Source: an uncultured Calothrix sp.
Lineage (GTDB): Bacteria; Cyanobacteriota; Cyanobacteriia; Cyanobacteriales; Nostocaceae
Assembly (NCBI GenBank): GCA_937973965.1
Contig: CALJJQ010000066.1
Span: forward strand, 1-64,000
Length of the DNA: 64,000 nucleotides
Direction: 5' to 3'
Shown here: positions 56,515 through 64,000 of the stretch, piece by piece
How the letters are laid out: the number at the start of each line of letters is the position of its first letter
How positions within the stretch are numbered: the stretch's first letter is position 1
The notes under the pieces: model-generated
Databases searched by the model: none
Told to the model about the DNA's origin: nothing
What the model saw: only the letters and a program-made list of their open reading frames with translations
Program-made: the position numbers and the translations under genes

Positions 56515-58134
56515 ATGAGTCGTTTGCTGGTTGAGACTAAAATTGTGGCGGTGACGGTGTATCAAGACCGTGCTTTGGTAAAGCGTCGGGGTGTTGTGCG
56601 TGTTGGTGCTGGAAATAATGGAGTTGATTTGCCACTGGAACAGGAATTGATGGTGACAAATTTACCCATGACTGTGAATGGGGATTCGGTTCGGGTTGGC
56701 GGTGTGGGTAGTGTTCCCGTCAAGTTGTTTGGTGCTAGGTGTGAACGGATTTATACTACCGAACCAGTGGGAACGCGAGCAGCCCAATTAACCCAACAAA
56801 TCGAAGAGGTGGAAGCCGAAAAACGTTCCTTGGATGCACAATTAGAAGCTTTGGCTTTGCAGTCGAGTTTTTTACAGGGGTTGCGGCAGAAAACTGAAGA
56901 ACAGGTGGCCATTAGTTTGGCGCGTAAGAATATGAATTTGAGTGATACCCTGGATTTGCTGAATTTCTTGGGTAGTCAGTACGGTGAATATGCGATCGCG
57001 TCGGAGGATTATAAGGCTCAAAAGCGTGTGCTGGATCAAGGGTTGCAGGTGTTGCGGGCAAATTTAGAACAGGTACAAACTCCCCAGCCAAAACAAAGTT
57101 TGCATGTGATTATTCCCATTAGTGCTGCGGGGGAGGGGGAATTTGAGTTGGAGTTGTCCTATGTTGTGAGTTATGCGAATTGGCGACCCTTGTACGATGT
57201 GCGGGTGGATACTTCTAGTGTGAGGGTAAATCTAAGCTATCTGGCGGAAATTACCCAAAATACCGGGGAAGATTGGCAAGGGGTCAAACTCCAGCTTTCC
57301 ACCGCGAAACCAGGATTAGGAACCTTACCACCCCAACTGGAACCCTGGTATGTGGATATTCCCTCCCCTCCCACCTTAGCTGCAATGCCTAGTGTAGCCC
57401 GCGATGTCGGAATGAACAAGCGATCGCAGTTCATGGGTTTGACGGATGACTTTACGGATGAAGTTGCTCAACCCGCAATTATGGCGGAAACTGTCACTGC
57501 TGCGGTGACGAAGACGGGTAGTGTTGTCAGCTTTGATTTACCGGGAACTGTGAATGTTCAAAGTGATGGTACACCCCATAAAACCACCGTATTCAGTGAT
57601 GATTTTCCCTGTAACTTTGTCCATATTGCCATGCCGCGCCTAGTTAGTTTTGCCTATTTGCAAGCCGACATTCAAAATCATCCTCAAGGGGTGGTGTTAT
57701 TACCGGGGAAAGGGAATATCTTTCGTGATCAGGTGTTTGTGGGAACAACCAACCTGGACCATATTGCTCCCGGTGAAAAATTTAAAATCAATCTGGGGAT
57801 AGATGAAAATATTAAAATTAATCGTGAATTGTTAGAACGACAGGTAGATAAAAAACTAATTGGTAGCGATCGCAAAATCACCTATGCCTATCGAGTATCA
57901 TTAGAAAATCTCAGCGATCGCGAGATTCAGATCAAAGTGAATGAACAAATCCCCAAAAGTCGCCACGAAAAAATTAAAGTTCGTCTGACCAGTGTCAATC
58001 CCTCTACCCAAGTTAGTGATATGGGTATTTTAGAATGGCAGTTGCAATTAGGAGCAAATGCCAAACAGGAAATTTACTATCAATTTAGTGTGGAGTATCC
58101 CAGTAGTCTCACCGTGGTCGGTTTAGATATTTGA
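56515..58134 (+). CDS. Mucoidy-inhibitor MuiA family protein (DUF4139)
   Basis: 539 residues. An N-terminal beta region (about 1-85) is followed by a coiled coil (about 88-190, with QIEEVEAEKRSLDAQLEAL) and the DUF4139 beta domain (about 195-539), including YANWRPLYDVRV and QNTGEDWQGVKLQLSTA. The family is named for an inhibitor of mucoid growth, but its biochemical action is unknown. The ATG abuts a heptamer repeat with no ribosome site. Convergent with the LtrA-like gene, 7 bases apart. Confidence 0.85.
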   Translation: MSRLLVETKIVAVTVYQDRALVKRRGVVRVGAGNNGVDLPLEQELMVTNLPMTVNGDSVRVGGVGSVPVKLFGARCERIYTTEPVGTRAAQLTQQIEEVEAEKRSLDAQLEALALQSSFLQGLRQKTEEQVAISLARKNMNLSDTLDLLNFLGSQYGEYAIASEDYKAQKRVLDQGLQVLRANLEQVQTPQPKQSLHVIIPISAAGEGEFELELSYVVSYANWRPLYDVRVDTSSVRVNLSYLAEITQNTGEDWQGVKLQLSTAKPGLGTLPPQLEPWYVDIPSPPTLAAMPSVARDVGMNKRSQFMGLTDDFTDEVAQPAIMAETVTAAVTKTGSVVSFDLPGTVNVQSDGTPHKTTVFSDDFPCNFVHIAMPRLVSFAYLQADIQNHPQGVVLLPGKGNIFRDQVFVGTTNLDHIAPGEKFKINLGIDENIKINRELLERQVDKKLIGSDRKITYAYRVSLENLSDREIQIKVNEQIPKSRHEKIKVRLTSVNPSTQVSDMGILEWQLQLGANAKQEIYYQFSVEYPSSLTVVGLDI

Positions 58135-58141
58135 ATTTGAT

Positions 58142-59527
58142 TTAAAAATAACGGGTTTCCCGTCGATCACCCTTACGGTCGTCCCTTCTTTCATCCCGAC
58201 GGTCATCACGCTTGTCATGATTGCGTTTATCATCTTTCTTTTCATCACGCTGATCGCTATAACTACCATCGCTGCGTTTTTTATCCCGCTTTTCTTCCCC
58301 ATCATACTCATCGCGATCGCTAGTTAAGACACGAATCAGAAACATCCCCGTCAAACAGAACAAATACAAGGGAACAATCACCCGCTCCGACAGCAACCCA
58401 CAACCAATCGCTACCCCCGCAGAGGCAAAATAAGCTCCAGCATCACTAATAGCCCGTCGTTTGGCTAAAATTGGGGAAGCAGCCCAAATTAACCCTAAAC
58501 TAATCATACACACACCCACCGCACCCGCTAACAACCACCCAGTTGTCAAGCCGATAATATTTCCCGGAAAAGTTCTAATTGCCTCTTGAAACCCAACCGC
58601 AATCACAGGAATTGATGCATGGAGAGGTAAATGGCTATAAGTCCACAGCCAAAACTCCCGCGACTGGGTGGAAACTTGGGTTTTTTGGGGGTCTATCACC
58701 CGCGAACTCTCGTAATAGTCCCACCAAATCCCCAATACAAACACTAGCCCTAAACCTGCTGCAATACTTGTTTCCGGAAGGGAAAAAAACCGTCGCAAGG
58801 AAACCGATTGAATCGTCGTAATTACGGCTGCACCAATCATGACAATGGTGAATATACCAAATCTTTCCTGCAAGTGGGCAAAATTGGCTGGAAATCTCAC
58901 ATTACCCTTCCCAGCAGTAATCGGTGTGAAAAACTCAATCGTCAAGCCAATTCCCCACATGATATAACTCGAAGGTGCGGGAACCGCAATCCCAATTAAC
59001 CAAGTACCCAAACCAATTCCATAGCCTTGTACCAACCTTCCAGTTAACCCACTCGCTTCCGGAATCCCTTGTCCAGCACGAATATATTGAATCAGAGTTA
59101 AACTCCGTGTTGATACATAGGCAGTCGCAAAAATTGTATCCGCCGCATCAAAAGTAAAAGGGACAGAAAACGCCATCACCGCCATCCCCACCATTGCCGA
59201 AAAGGTGTGCAGGCGTTGAATTATTTCCCCACAATCAAACCTGGCCACATAAAAATTATAGTCACACCAAGTCCACCATAAAGGTATAAATAATAGTGTA
59301 TAACGTCCTAACTCATCCCAATTATATTCAATTGCTAACTGTCGGGTTAACTCAAAAATGACTGCGATCGCAACTAAGTCATATAATAATCCCAGCCAGT
59401 TACTGTGGCGGTCATCACGGTCATTGTCCCGCAGACGTGGCTTTTGCGAGAATTGGCGGTTGAAGCGGCGCATGACATACTTGATAAAACGGATTATCCA
59501 TAAATCTAGGCAATCAATCCAATTCAA
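58142..59527 (-). CDS. LtrA-like membrane protein with charged repetitive tail
   Basis: This 461-residue protein matches the low-temperature requirement A family: NWLGLLYDLVAIAVIFELTR, WWTWCDYNFYVARFD and about ten membrane helices up to residue 400. The last 55 residues are a hydrophilic tail of repeated Asp/Arg/Lys/Glu (YDGEEKRDKKRSDG, then DRRDERRDDRKGDRR), likely disordered and cytoplasmic. An alternative start is the methionine in YVMRRFNRQ (about residue 19). Function unknown. Confidence 0.82.
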   Translation of the reverse strand: MNWIDCLDLWIIRFIKYVMRRFNRQFSQKPRLRDNDRDDRHSNWLGLLYDLVAIAVIFELTRQLAIEYNWDELGRYTLLFIPLWWTWCDYNFYVARFDCGEIIQRLHTFSAMVGMAVMAFSVPFTFDAADTIFATAYVSTRSLTLIQYIRAGQGIPEASGLTGRLVQGYGIGLGTWLIGIAVPAPSSYIMWGIGLTIEFFTPITAGKGNVRFPANFAHLQERFGIFTIVMIGAAVITTIQSVSLRRFFSLPETSIAAGLGLVFVLGIWWDYYESSRVIDPQKTQVSTQSREFWLWTYSHLPLHASIPVIAVGFQEAIRTFPGNIIGLTTGWLLAGAVGVCMISLGLIWAASPILAKRRAISDAGAYFASAGVAIGCGLLSERVIVPLYLFCLTGMFLIRVLTSDRDEYDGEEKRDKKRSDGSYSDQRDEKKDDKRNHDKRDDRRDERRDDRKGDRRETRYF

Positions 59528-59873
59528 GCTGTTATTCTCGTCAAATTGGTCAAAATAGGGAAGTTAGTCAGTTACGAATACGGTCGTCAGGAGACAGAAT
59601 ACAGGAGACAAGAAAAAAATGGCGTTGCTGAATCCAGGTATGAATAAAATGTAGAGACGCGATATATCGCGTCTCCATCAGGGTTTTACACATCCCACGA
59701 ATCAATTTCATACATCAAATCAGCAACGTCAAAAAAATTAGCGTTGCGGAACAGAAGCATTAATTCACATTTTGGACATTATCTTCTTTGCGTCCTTGCG
59801 TCCTTACATGAGTCCAATCCATACCCCTAACTCCAACACCCTTTATTTTCAAAAATCCACAATCTGAACAAAC
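59528..59873. other. Divergent intergenic region holding a complete MITE
   Basis: 346 bases between the leftward LtrA-like gene and rightward tlyA, a third of it the MITE at 59621-59730. The remaining sequence should contain both promoters. Confidence 0.6.
59621..59730. mobile_element. Complete GGCGTTGCTGAAT MITE with target duplication
   Basis: A 110-base element. Ends GGCGTTGCTGA and TCAGCAACGTC, with AAAAAAAT on both sides (59613-59620 and 59731-59738), consistent with an 8-base target duplication. The core is the GTAGAGACGCGATATATCGC palindrome. The same TIR family as 5158-5290, but with a different palindrome core. Confidence 0.8.
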
Positions 59874-60719
59874 GTGAATAAACAACGTCTTGATACCCTT
59901 CTAGTCGAACTTAATCTTTGCACTTCCCGCAGTTTAGCCCAACGTCTAATTCAAGCGGGGGAGGTGACGGTTGATGGTGAGATTATAGATAAAGCTGGAA
60001 CGGAGGTACATCCAACAGCAGATATTAAAATCAAGCAAAAATCCCGCTTTGTTTCCCGTGGTGGTGAAAAACTAGCCAAAGCTTTAGATGTGTTTCAAAT
60101 TCATGTCACGGGAAGGATTTGTCTAGATGCAGGTATTTCCACTGGTGGATTTACTGATTGTCTACTGCAAGCGGGAGCAAAATTAGTTTACGGTGTTGAT
60201 GTCGGCTACGGACAGGTTGATTGGAAGTTGCGCAATGATGAAAGGGTAATTTTATTAGAACGGACTAATATTCGTCACCTTAAACCAGAAGATTTATACC
60301 AAAAATCCCCTGTGACAATGGAGACGACAGAGGATTTTGCTGACTTCATTGTAGTTGACGTTTCTTTTATTTCTGTCACGAAGATTTTGGCTGCACTATG
60401 GCAACTTTCTCAACCACCACGGGAAATGGTATTACTTGTGAAGCCCCAATTTGAAGTTGGTAAAAATCGCGTTGGCAAAAAAGGCGTTGTCCGCGATTAC
60501 CATGACCATGCGGATGCAATTTCCCAGGTTTTCAAGGCGGCAACTGGGTTAGGATGGTTCTATCGAGGTTTAACTTGGTCGCCAATTACTGGTCCTGCGG
60601 GTAATATTGAATATCTGCTATGGTTAAGGATGGAAAATAATCAAAGTTCATTACCCTCCCTGAACTATGACCAGATCATTGAATTAACCCAACAGGCAAC
60701 CGCAACCTTGAAAACCTAA
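59874..60719 (+). CDS. tlyA: TlyA family rRNA 2'-O-methyltransferase
   Basis: A 281-residue protein with an N-terminal S4 RNA-binding domain (about 1-60, RLDTLLVELNLCTSRSLAQRLIQAGEV) and a Rossmann methyltransferase (about 80-275) with the SAM motif LDAGISTGGFTDCLL. Members methylate 16S/23S rRNA, and older annotations call them haemolysin A. Start is GTG at 59874. It converges with the CP12 gene, overlapping by four bases at the stop codons. Confidence 0.9.
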   Translation: MNKQRLDTLLVELNLCTSRSLAQRLIQAGEVTVDGEIIDKAGTEVHPTADIKIKQKSRFVSRGGEKLAKALDVFQIHVTGRICLDAGISTGGFTDCLLQAGAKLVYGVDVGYGQVDWKLRNDERVILLERTNIRHLKPEDLYQKSPVTMETTEDFADFIVVDVSFISVTKILAALWQLSQPPREMVLLVKPQFEVGKNRVGKKGVVRDYHDHADAISQVFKAATGLGWFYRGLTWSPITGPAGNIEYLLWLRMENNQSSLPSLNYDQIIELTQQATATLKT

Positions 60720-60994
60720 ACATCATAAACTCGACATTCATCCGCTTCAGGATTTTCGTCGCAATAAACTTCAAAGTTATTTTTCAATTGCTGATTTTGT
60801 TGACGATGGGCTTTTTCTGCATGTAGTTCTTCCACGATATCCCAAGCTACCGCACAGGAACTCGAATCATCACCATTAATTTTACAGATATTACGGGCTT
60901 CACTTACTGCGGCTAAAATCGCTGCTTCTAGGGCAGTCATTGTATCTTCAGCTGCATCGATTTGTGTGTGAATTGACTCTAGTGTTGTTGACAT
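60716..60994 (-). CDS. CP12 Calvin-cycle regulator
   Basis: A 92-residue small protein with the CP12 signature AVAWDIVEELHAEKAH and a C-terminal cysteine pair in YCDENPEADECRVYDV. A second, N-terminal cysteine pair (CKINGDDSSSC) is present. When oxidised, CP12 bridges GAPDH and phosphoribulokinase and stops the Calvin cycle in the dark. ATG 60994 is preceded by a GGTGGGTAGG ribosome site; a GTG 12 bases upstream could extend it by four residues. Both disulfide pairs appear intact, so it should be redox-responsive. Confidence 0.92.
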   Translation of the reverse strand: MSTTLESIHTQIDAAEDTMTALEAAILAAVSEARNICKINGDDSSSCAVAWDIVEELHAEKAHRQQNQQLKNNFEVYCDENPEADECRVYDV

Positions 60995-61187
60995 AAACCT
61001 ACCCACCTTTCCTAGTTTCGGTCGTCAAAATTTCTATTTCCACGGTGACATACATATCTTGATACGTGGTAGATTTTGGTTTTTTTTTGACAAAGGTTGA
61101 TATAAGTTTATTTTTTGCAGTAAAAATATACCTCTTCTTAGGAAGAAATTGTATCTATAATTACAGTATTTTCAAACATGCTAAAAA

Positions 61188-62060
61188 TTACCTTAATAAA
61201 CTATTTGAATGAAGAAAACTATCTTTGATGAGCATACGTTTCGATGTTGTTATTTGCAGGTGTTTTCCCGGTGGTTTAGAAATTGTGATATTCCCATGTT
61301 CACGGGTTGTGAGGAGTTTGAGATTAGTATTCCCCATTTTGAAGCCTTTGGCATGATTTACGTAGTTGTTGGAAATTTCCGACTGAATCGGTTGATTTAA
61401 TTTATTAGAAATCATCACCAATTCAGGTTGAAAGTAATCAAATATATCTGGACAATAACCTTTCGCATGACCATGATTTGAAGCAACAAAAAAGTTAACC
61501 CGCTTTAAGTGTTCCCGAAAAAATGAATTTTCTAACAGAGAATACCAACCTTTACTAGTCAAATTTCCCGGAAAGATGATACCGATATCGAAATAGTAGA
61601 TAAAGGTGACTAGGCTAAGATTATCATAGTCGAGAAAATCTGGATAACTATTTGCAAAGAATGTAAAGCTAATATTATCGAATCTGCGATTAAAAATCTT
61701 GGTTCGATAGGAGTCTGTAATCAAACTCAACAGATTTATCCTTTCGGTTCTGGCGTGATTCCGAATACCTATTTCTGGCAAATTATTAGCGTTAATTGAA
61801 GGATTTTTAATTAAAAATTTAGTCGGAAACTGACTCTGAAAATCCTCACTCATCAAGTAAGGTAAGTCTGCCAAGTTTTCATCACCTAAATGGGAAATAA
61901 CTAAGTGTTCTAACCCAAATAGACTACTATTCATCAGATAGTTACTAGGGCGAAATCCTGTCCGTTCATTATAGCCACAGTCAATTAGGGTTCCATGATT
62001 GTTGTCAGAAGTAATTAATGCACAAAAGCCATAGTCTACATCAAATATTTTGATTTCCAT
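61188..62060 (-). CDS. MBL-fold protein with degenerate metal site
   Basis: 290 residues. The MBL-like segments are DVDYGFCALITS, GTLIDCGYN, LVISHLGDENLADLPYL and IIFPGNL, plus a VASNHGHAKGY loop, recalling ComEC-type MBL domains. The HxHxDH motif reads HLGDEN, and the later FxGD is FPGN, so the usual metal ligands are partly missing. There is no signal peptide. It stands alone between the CP12 gene and the RPV-repeat gene; the function is unknown. Confidence 0.65.
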   Translation of the reverse strand: MEIKIFDVDYGFCALITSDNNHGTLIDCGYNERTGFRPSNYLMNSSLFGLEHLVISHLGDENLADLPYLMSEDFQSQFPTKFLIKNPSINANNLPEIGIRNHARTERINLLSLITDSYRTKIFNRRFDNISFTFFANSYPDFLDYDNLSLVTFIYYFDIGIIFPGNLTSKGWYSLLENSFFREHLKRVNFFVASNHGHAKGYCPDIFDYFQPELVMISNKLNQPIQSEISNNYVNHAKGFKMGNTNLKLLTTREHGNITISKPPGKHLQITTSKRMLIKDSFLHSNSLLR

Positions 62061-62331
62061 TTAGCCCCTTGTTCTATTTTCTCTATACAAATTTATCGAC
62101 TTGATGATTGACAATATATTTGGGTAAAATCGATTTTTACTCAGTAATAATTCATTCATCTTCCTTACTATTCTGAGTTTTTAAGTAATACCAATTATCT
62201 AAAATTAGATAATATATGGAATCTAGTAAATCATTGCTAAATCTAGCTTTTGTAATTATGTAGGCGTAGACTAGTTACAAATTACGAATTGTATAAATCC
62301 CGCATTCAAACAGAAGTATTCCTGTGATTCT

Positions 62332-62652
62332 TCAATCCATAAAATCCGTAAAATCTGGAGAATCTGCCCCAGAATTAGGTGCAACTGGACGTTTAATCAC
62401 CACGCTGTTGTTTGTATCTTTCTGTGCAACTGAAATCAAACTCGCGCCTACTGGACGTACACCTGCCATCAAAAATGTTTTGATGACTTCGATTTGACTA
62501 ACCGCAACCGGACGCACTCCAAATACTGACTTTGTGGTTTTCATTGCCGATTTTTGCGGTTTTTCTAACAAAATAGGTAAATCTTGCGCCTTTTGGACTG
62601 CATTTACACTATCTATGTCTGAAGTGTTGATTTGTTCTGGTTGGGATTCCAC
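62332..62652 (-). CDS. Small protein with RPV repeats
   Basis: A 106-residue protein without a recognised catalytic domain. The middle shows two related segments, GVRPVAVSQIEVIKTFLM and AGVRPVGASLISVAQ, and a third shorter KRPVAPNSG. The last residues are acidic (SPDFTDFMD). Similar short proteins with repeated RPV/RPI motifs are known from cyanobacteria by recollection only. Start is GTG at 62652 with GAAGGAAA upstream. It is divergent from the ArsR gene. Confidence 0.55.
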   Translation of the reverse strand: MESQPEQINTSDIDSVNAVQKAQDLPILLEKPQKSAMKTTKSVFGVRPVAVSQIEVIKTFLMAGVRPVGASLISVAQKDTNNSVVIKRPVAPNSGADSPDFTDFMD

Positions 62653-62795
62653 CGTAGTTTCCTTCGAGTTTAAGCTGGATTTTTTCCTCGCGCCTAAGTC
62701 CTATTGATCTTTGGTAAGTTCATATTCTTCGCTTGCTGAACAATAACACAAATGTTAAACTGTCTGCAAGACTTTGAAGATAGAGAGATAATAAA

Positions 62796-63116
62796 ATGCC
62801 CTTTGAGCCTAGTTACTTTAAGGCAGACTTTTTCAAGGTTCTGTCCAACCCAGTGCGGATTCAAATCTTGGATACTCTGCGTCAGGGTGAACAAAACGTG
62901 AATTATATTGCCCAGTGGCTAGAGGTAGACGCTTCGTCCATATCTCAGCAGTTGGCTGTATTACGTCGGCTCAATTTGGTTACGAGTCGTAAACAAGGGA
63001 ACTATGTGTTTTACTCGATTCGTGACCCAGCTATTTTCAAGGTACTGGATGCAGCTCTGGAAGTGTTTAACAACCACCTTGTCGATGTGCGTCAGACATT
63101 GGAAAAGATGGAATAA
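62796..63116 (+). CDS. ArsR family transcriptional regulator
   Basis: A 106-residue winged helix-turn-helix regulator. The recognition region is IAQWLEVDASSISQQLAVLRRLNLV, and the wing is SRKQGNYVFYSI. There are no cysteine pairs of the metal-sensing type (no CxC in the usual helix), so it may sense another signal. It lies 48 bases upstream of the SulP transporter gene and probably controls it; the ArsR-SulP pair recurs in many bacteria. Confidence 0.87.
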   Translation: MPFEPSYFKADFFKVLSNPVRIQILDTLRQGEQNVNYIAQWLEVDASSISQQLAVLRRLNLVTSRKQGNYVFYSIRDPAIFKVLDAALEVFNNHLVDVRQTLEKME

Positions 63117-63164
63117 CATTTGTGGATGCATCAACAAAATCATGTTTGGAGTTGAAACAGGAGT

Positions 63165-64000
63165 ATGGCAATCTCTGATAGTATTGAGGAACCCCAGCTG
63201 TTGCGCTTAAATCGCTGGTTGAGTGGATTGCGGGGCGATTTAACGGGGGGATTAACCGCAGCAGTAGTGGCATTACCTTTGGCTCTAGCCTTTGCGGTGG
63301 CTAGTGGTGTGGAACCAAAGGCAGGACTTTATACTGCAATTGTGGCGGGAATTATTGCAGCAATTTTTGGTGGTTCCCCAGTGCAGATTACCGGACCGAC
63401 AGGTGCAATGGCGGTAGTGCTGGTGGGAATTGTTGCTAAATATGGGATTGAAAAGGTTTGGATTGCTGGGGTAATGGCTGGAATTATCCAGGTAGCCTTG
63501 GGTGTTGCTAAACTGGGACGGTTAGTTAAATTTATTCCCTATCCGGTGACAGCTGGTTTCACCAATGGGATTGCGGTAATTATCTTTTGTGGTCAGTTAA
63601 ATAATTTCTTTGGCTTACAGCTACCGCGTAGTGAGCATTTTTTACCTGGATTGTGGCAAACTTTAACTCATGTAGAAGCCTTAAATTGGGGAGCTGTAGG
63701 GTTAGCAACGGTAGTTATTTTGACCAAGGTCTTTTGGCCGAAAATTAATCGGACAGTACCCGGTTCCCTAGTGGGTTTGGTATTAGCAACCAGTATCGCC
63801 ACCTATTTTCATCTAGATGTACCAACAATTGGTAGTATTCCCCAATCTTTACCCATACCTCAAGGTATCCCTCACTGGAATGATTTTCGCTTAATTCGGG
63901 AACTGATTAATCCCGCTTTAGCCTTAGCAGCATTGGGAAGCATTGAATCCTTACTTTCTGCTGTAGTCGCTGACGGGATGACCGTAAGTGAGAAACATAA
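63165..64000 (+). CDS. SulP (SLC26) family anion transporter, 3' end cut by window
   Basis: The first 278 codons are present and the frame is open at the window end. It starts at ATG 63165 with a good ribosome site (AACAGGAG). SulP marks are LRGDLTGGLTAAVVALPLALAFAVASGV, GGSPVQITGPTGAMAVVL and LAALGSIESLLSAVVADGMT. Members carry sulfate, bicarbonate or other anions, and the BicA bicarbonate carriers of cyanobacteria belong here. The sequence is not obviously BicA, so the substrate is open. It probably forms an operon with the ArsR gene. Confidence 0.88.
   Translation, partial: MAISDSIEEPQLLRLNRWLSGLRGDLTGGLTAAVVALPLALAFAVASGVEPKAGLYTAIVAGIIAAIFGGSPVQITGPTGAMAVVLVGIVAKYGIEKVWIAGVMAGIIQVALGVAKLGRLVKFIPYPVTAGFTNGIAVIIFCGQLNNFFGLQLPRSEHFLPGLWQTLTHVEALNWGAVGLATVVILTKVFWPKINRTVPGSLVGLVLATSIATYFHLDVPTIGSIPQSLPIPQGIPHWNDFRLIRELINPALALAALGSIESLLSAVVADGMTVSEKH

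Overview
The window is chromosomal DNA from a cyanobacterium with beta-carboxysomes and phycoerythrin. The evidence is a complete ccmK2-ccmK1-ccmL-ccmM-ccmN-ccmO run, an NDH-1 CO2-uptake operon (ndhF-ndhD-CO2 hydration protein), cpeB-cpeA, PxcA, CP12, CtpA and many GCGATCGC (HIP1) octamers. Heptameric CCAAAAT tandem repeats and abundant dispersed palindromes resemble those of filamentous, Nostocales-type genomes. No nif or het gene is present, so heterocyst formation cannot be judged.

Layout. 0-10 kb: a candidate structured RNA, an AMIN-domain amidase, an orphan sugar-binding lipoprotein, a polyphosphate glucokinase with a MITE at its stop codon, a TolC-type outer membrane protein and a TPR protein. 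10-21 kb: a single-domain response regulator, a type IIA topoisomerase A subunit without a GyrA box, two paralogous GT4 glycosyltransferases flanking a dead xisI, and a glycogen-debranching-type glycosidase. 21-32 kb: the DUF2605/DUF2973 pair, a GNAT enzyme, a decayed VapBC-type toxin-antitoxin pair, a BASS transporter, a histidine phosphatase, glucokinase, CtpA, a metallo-beta-lactamase-fold protein lacking metal ligands, a site-2 protease, a CpcS/CpeS-type lyase and a HEAT-repeat protein. 32-42 kb: a GPH sugar symporter, a phosphoribosyltransferase, cpeBA, an orphan Imm1-type protein, pxcA, an AddB/UvrD-like helicase relative and mazEF. 42-57 kb: truB, then a carbon-concentrating block with cupB-ndhD4-ndhF4 running left, ccmK2K1LMNO running right and a CmpR/NdhR-type LysR regulator. 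57-64 kb: MuiA-like protein, LtrA-like membrane protein, TlyA methyltransferase, CP12, a degenerate MBL-fold protein, a small RPV-repeat protein, and an ArsR regulator upstream of a SulP transporter cut by the window end.

The main functional theme is inorganic carbon: CO2 hydration at NDH-1, carboxysome shell and core, a LysR regulator, CP12 control of the Calvin cycle and possibly the SulP transporter. A second theme is glucose and glycogen handling (two glucokinases, debranching enzyme, GT4s, sugar-binding protein, GPH symporter). A third is light harvesting (cpeBA, a lyase and a HEAT protein).

Intergenic DNA is rich in small non-autonomous elements. At least four MITE-like families and about twenty copies of a palindrome with conserved arms and compensating cores are visible. 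Some palindromes provide or abut stop codons, and several heptamer repeats lie directly against start codons. No transposase gene, tRNA, rRNA or CRISPR array was found.
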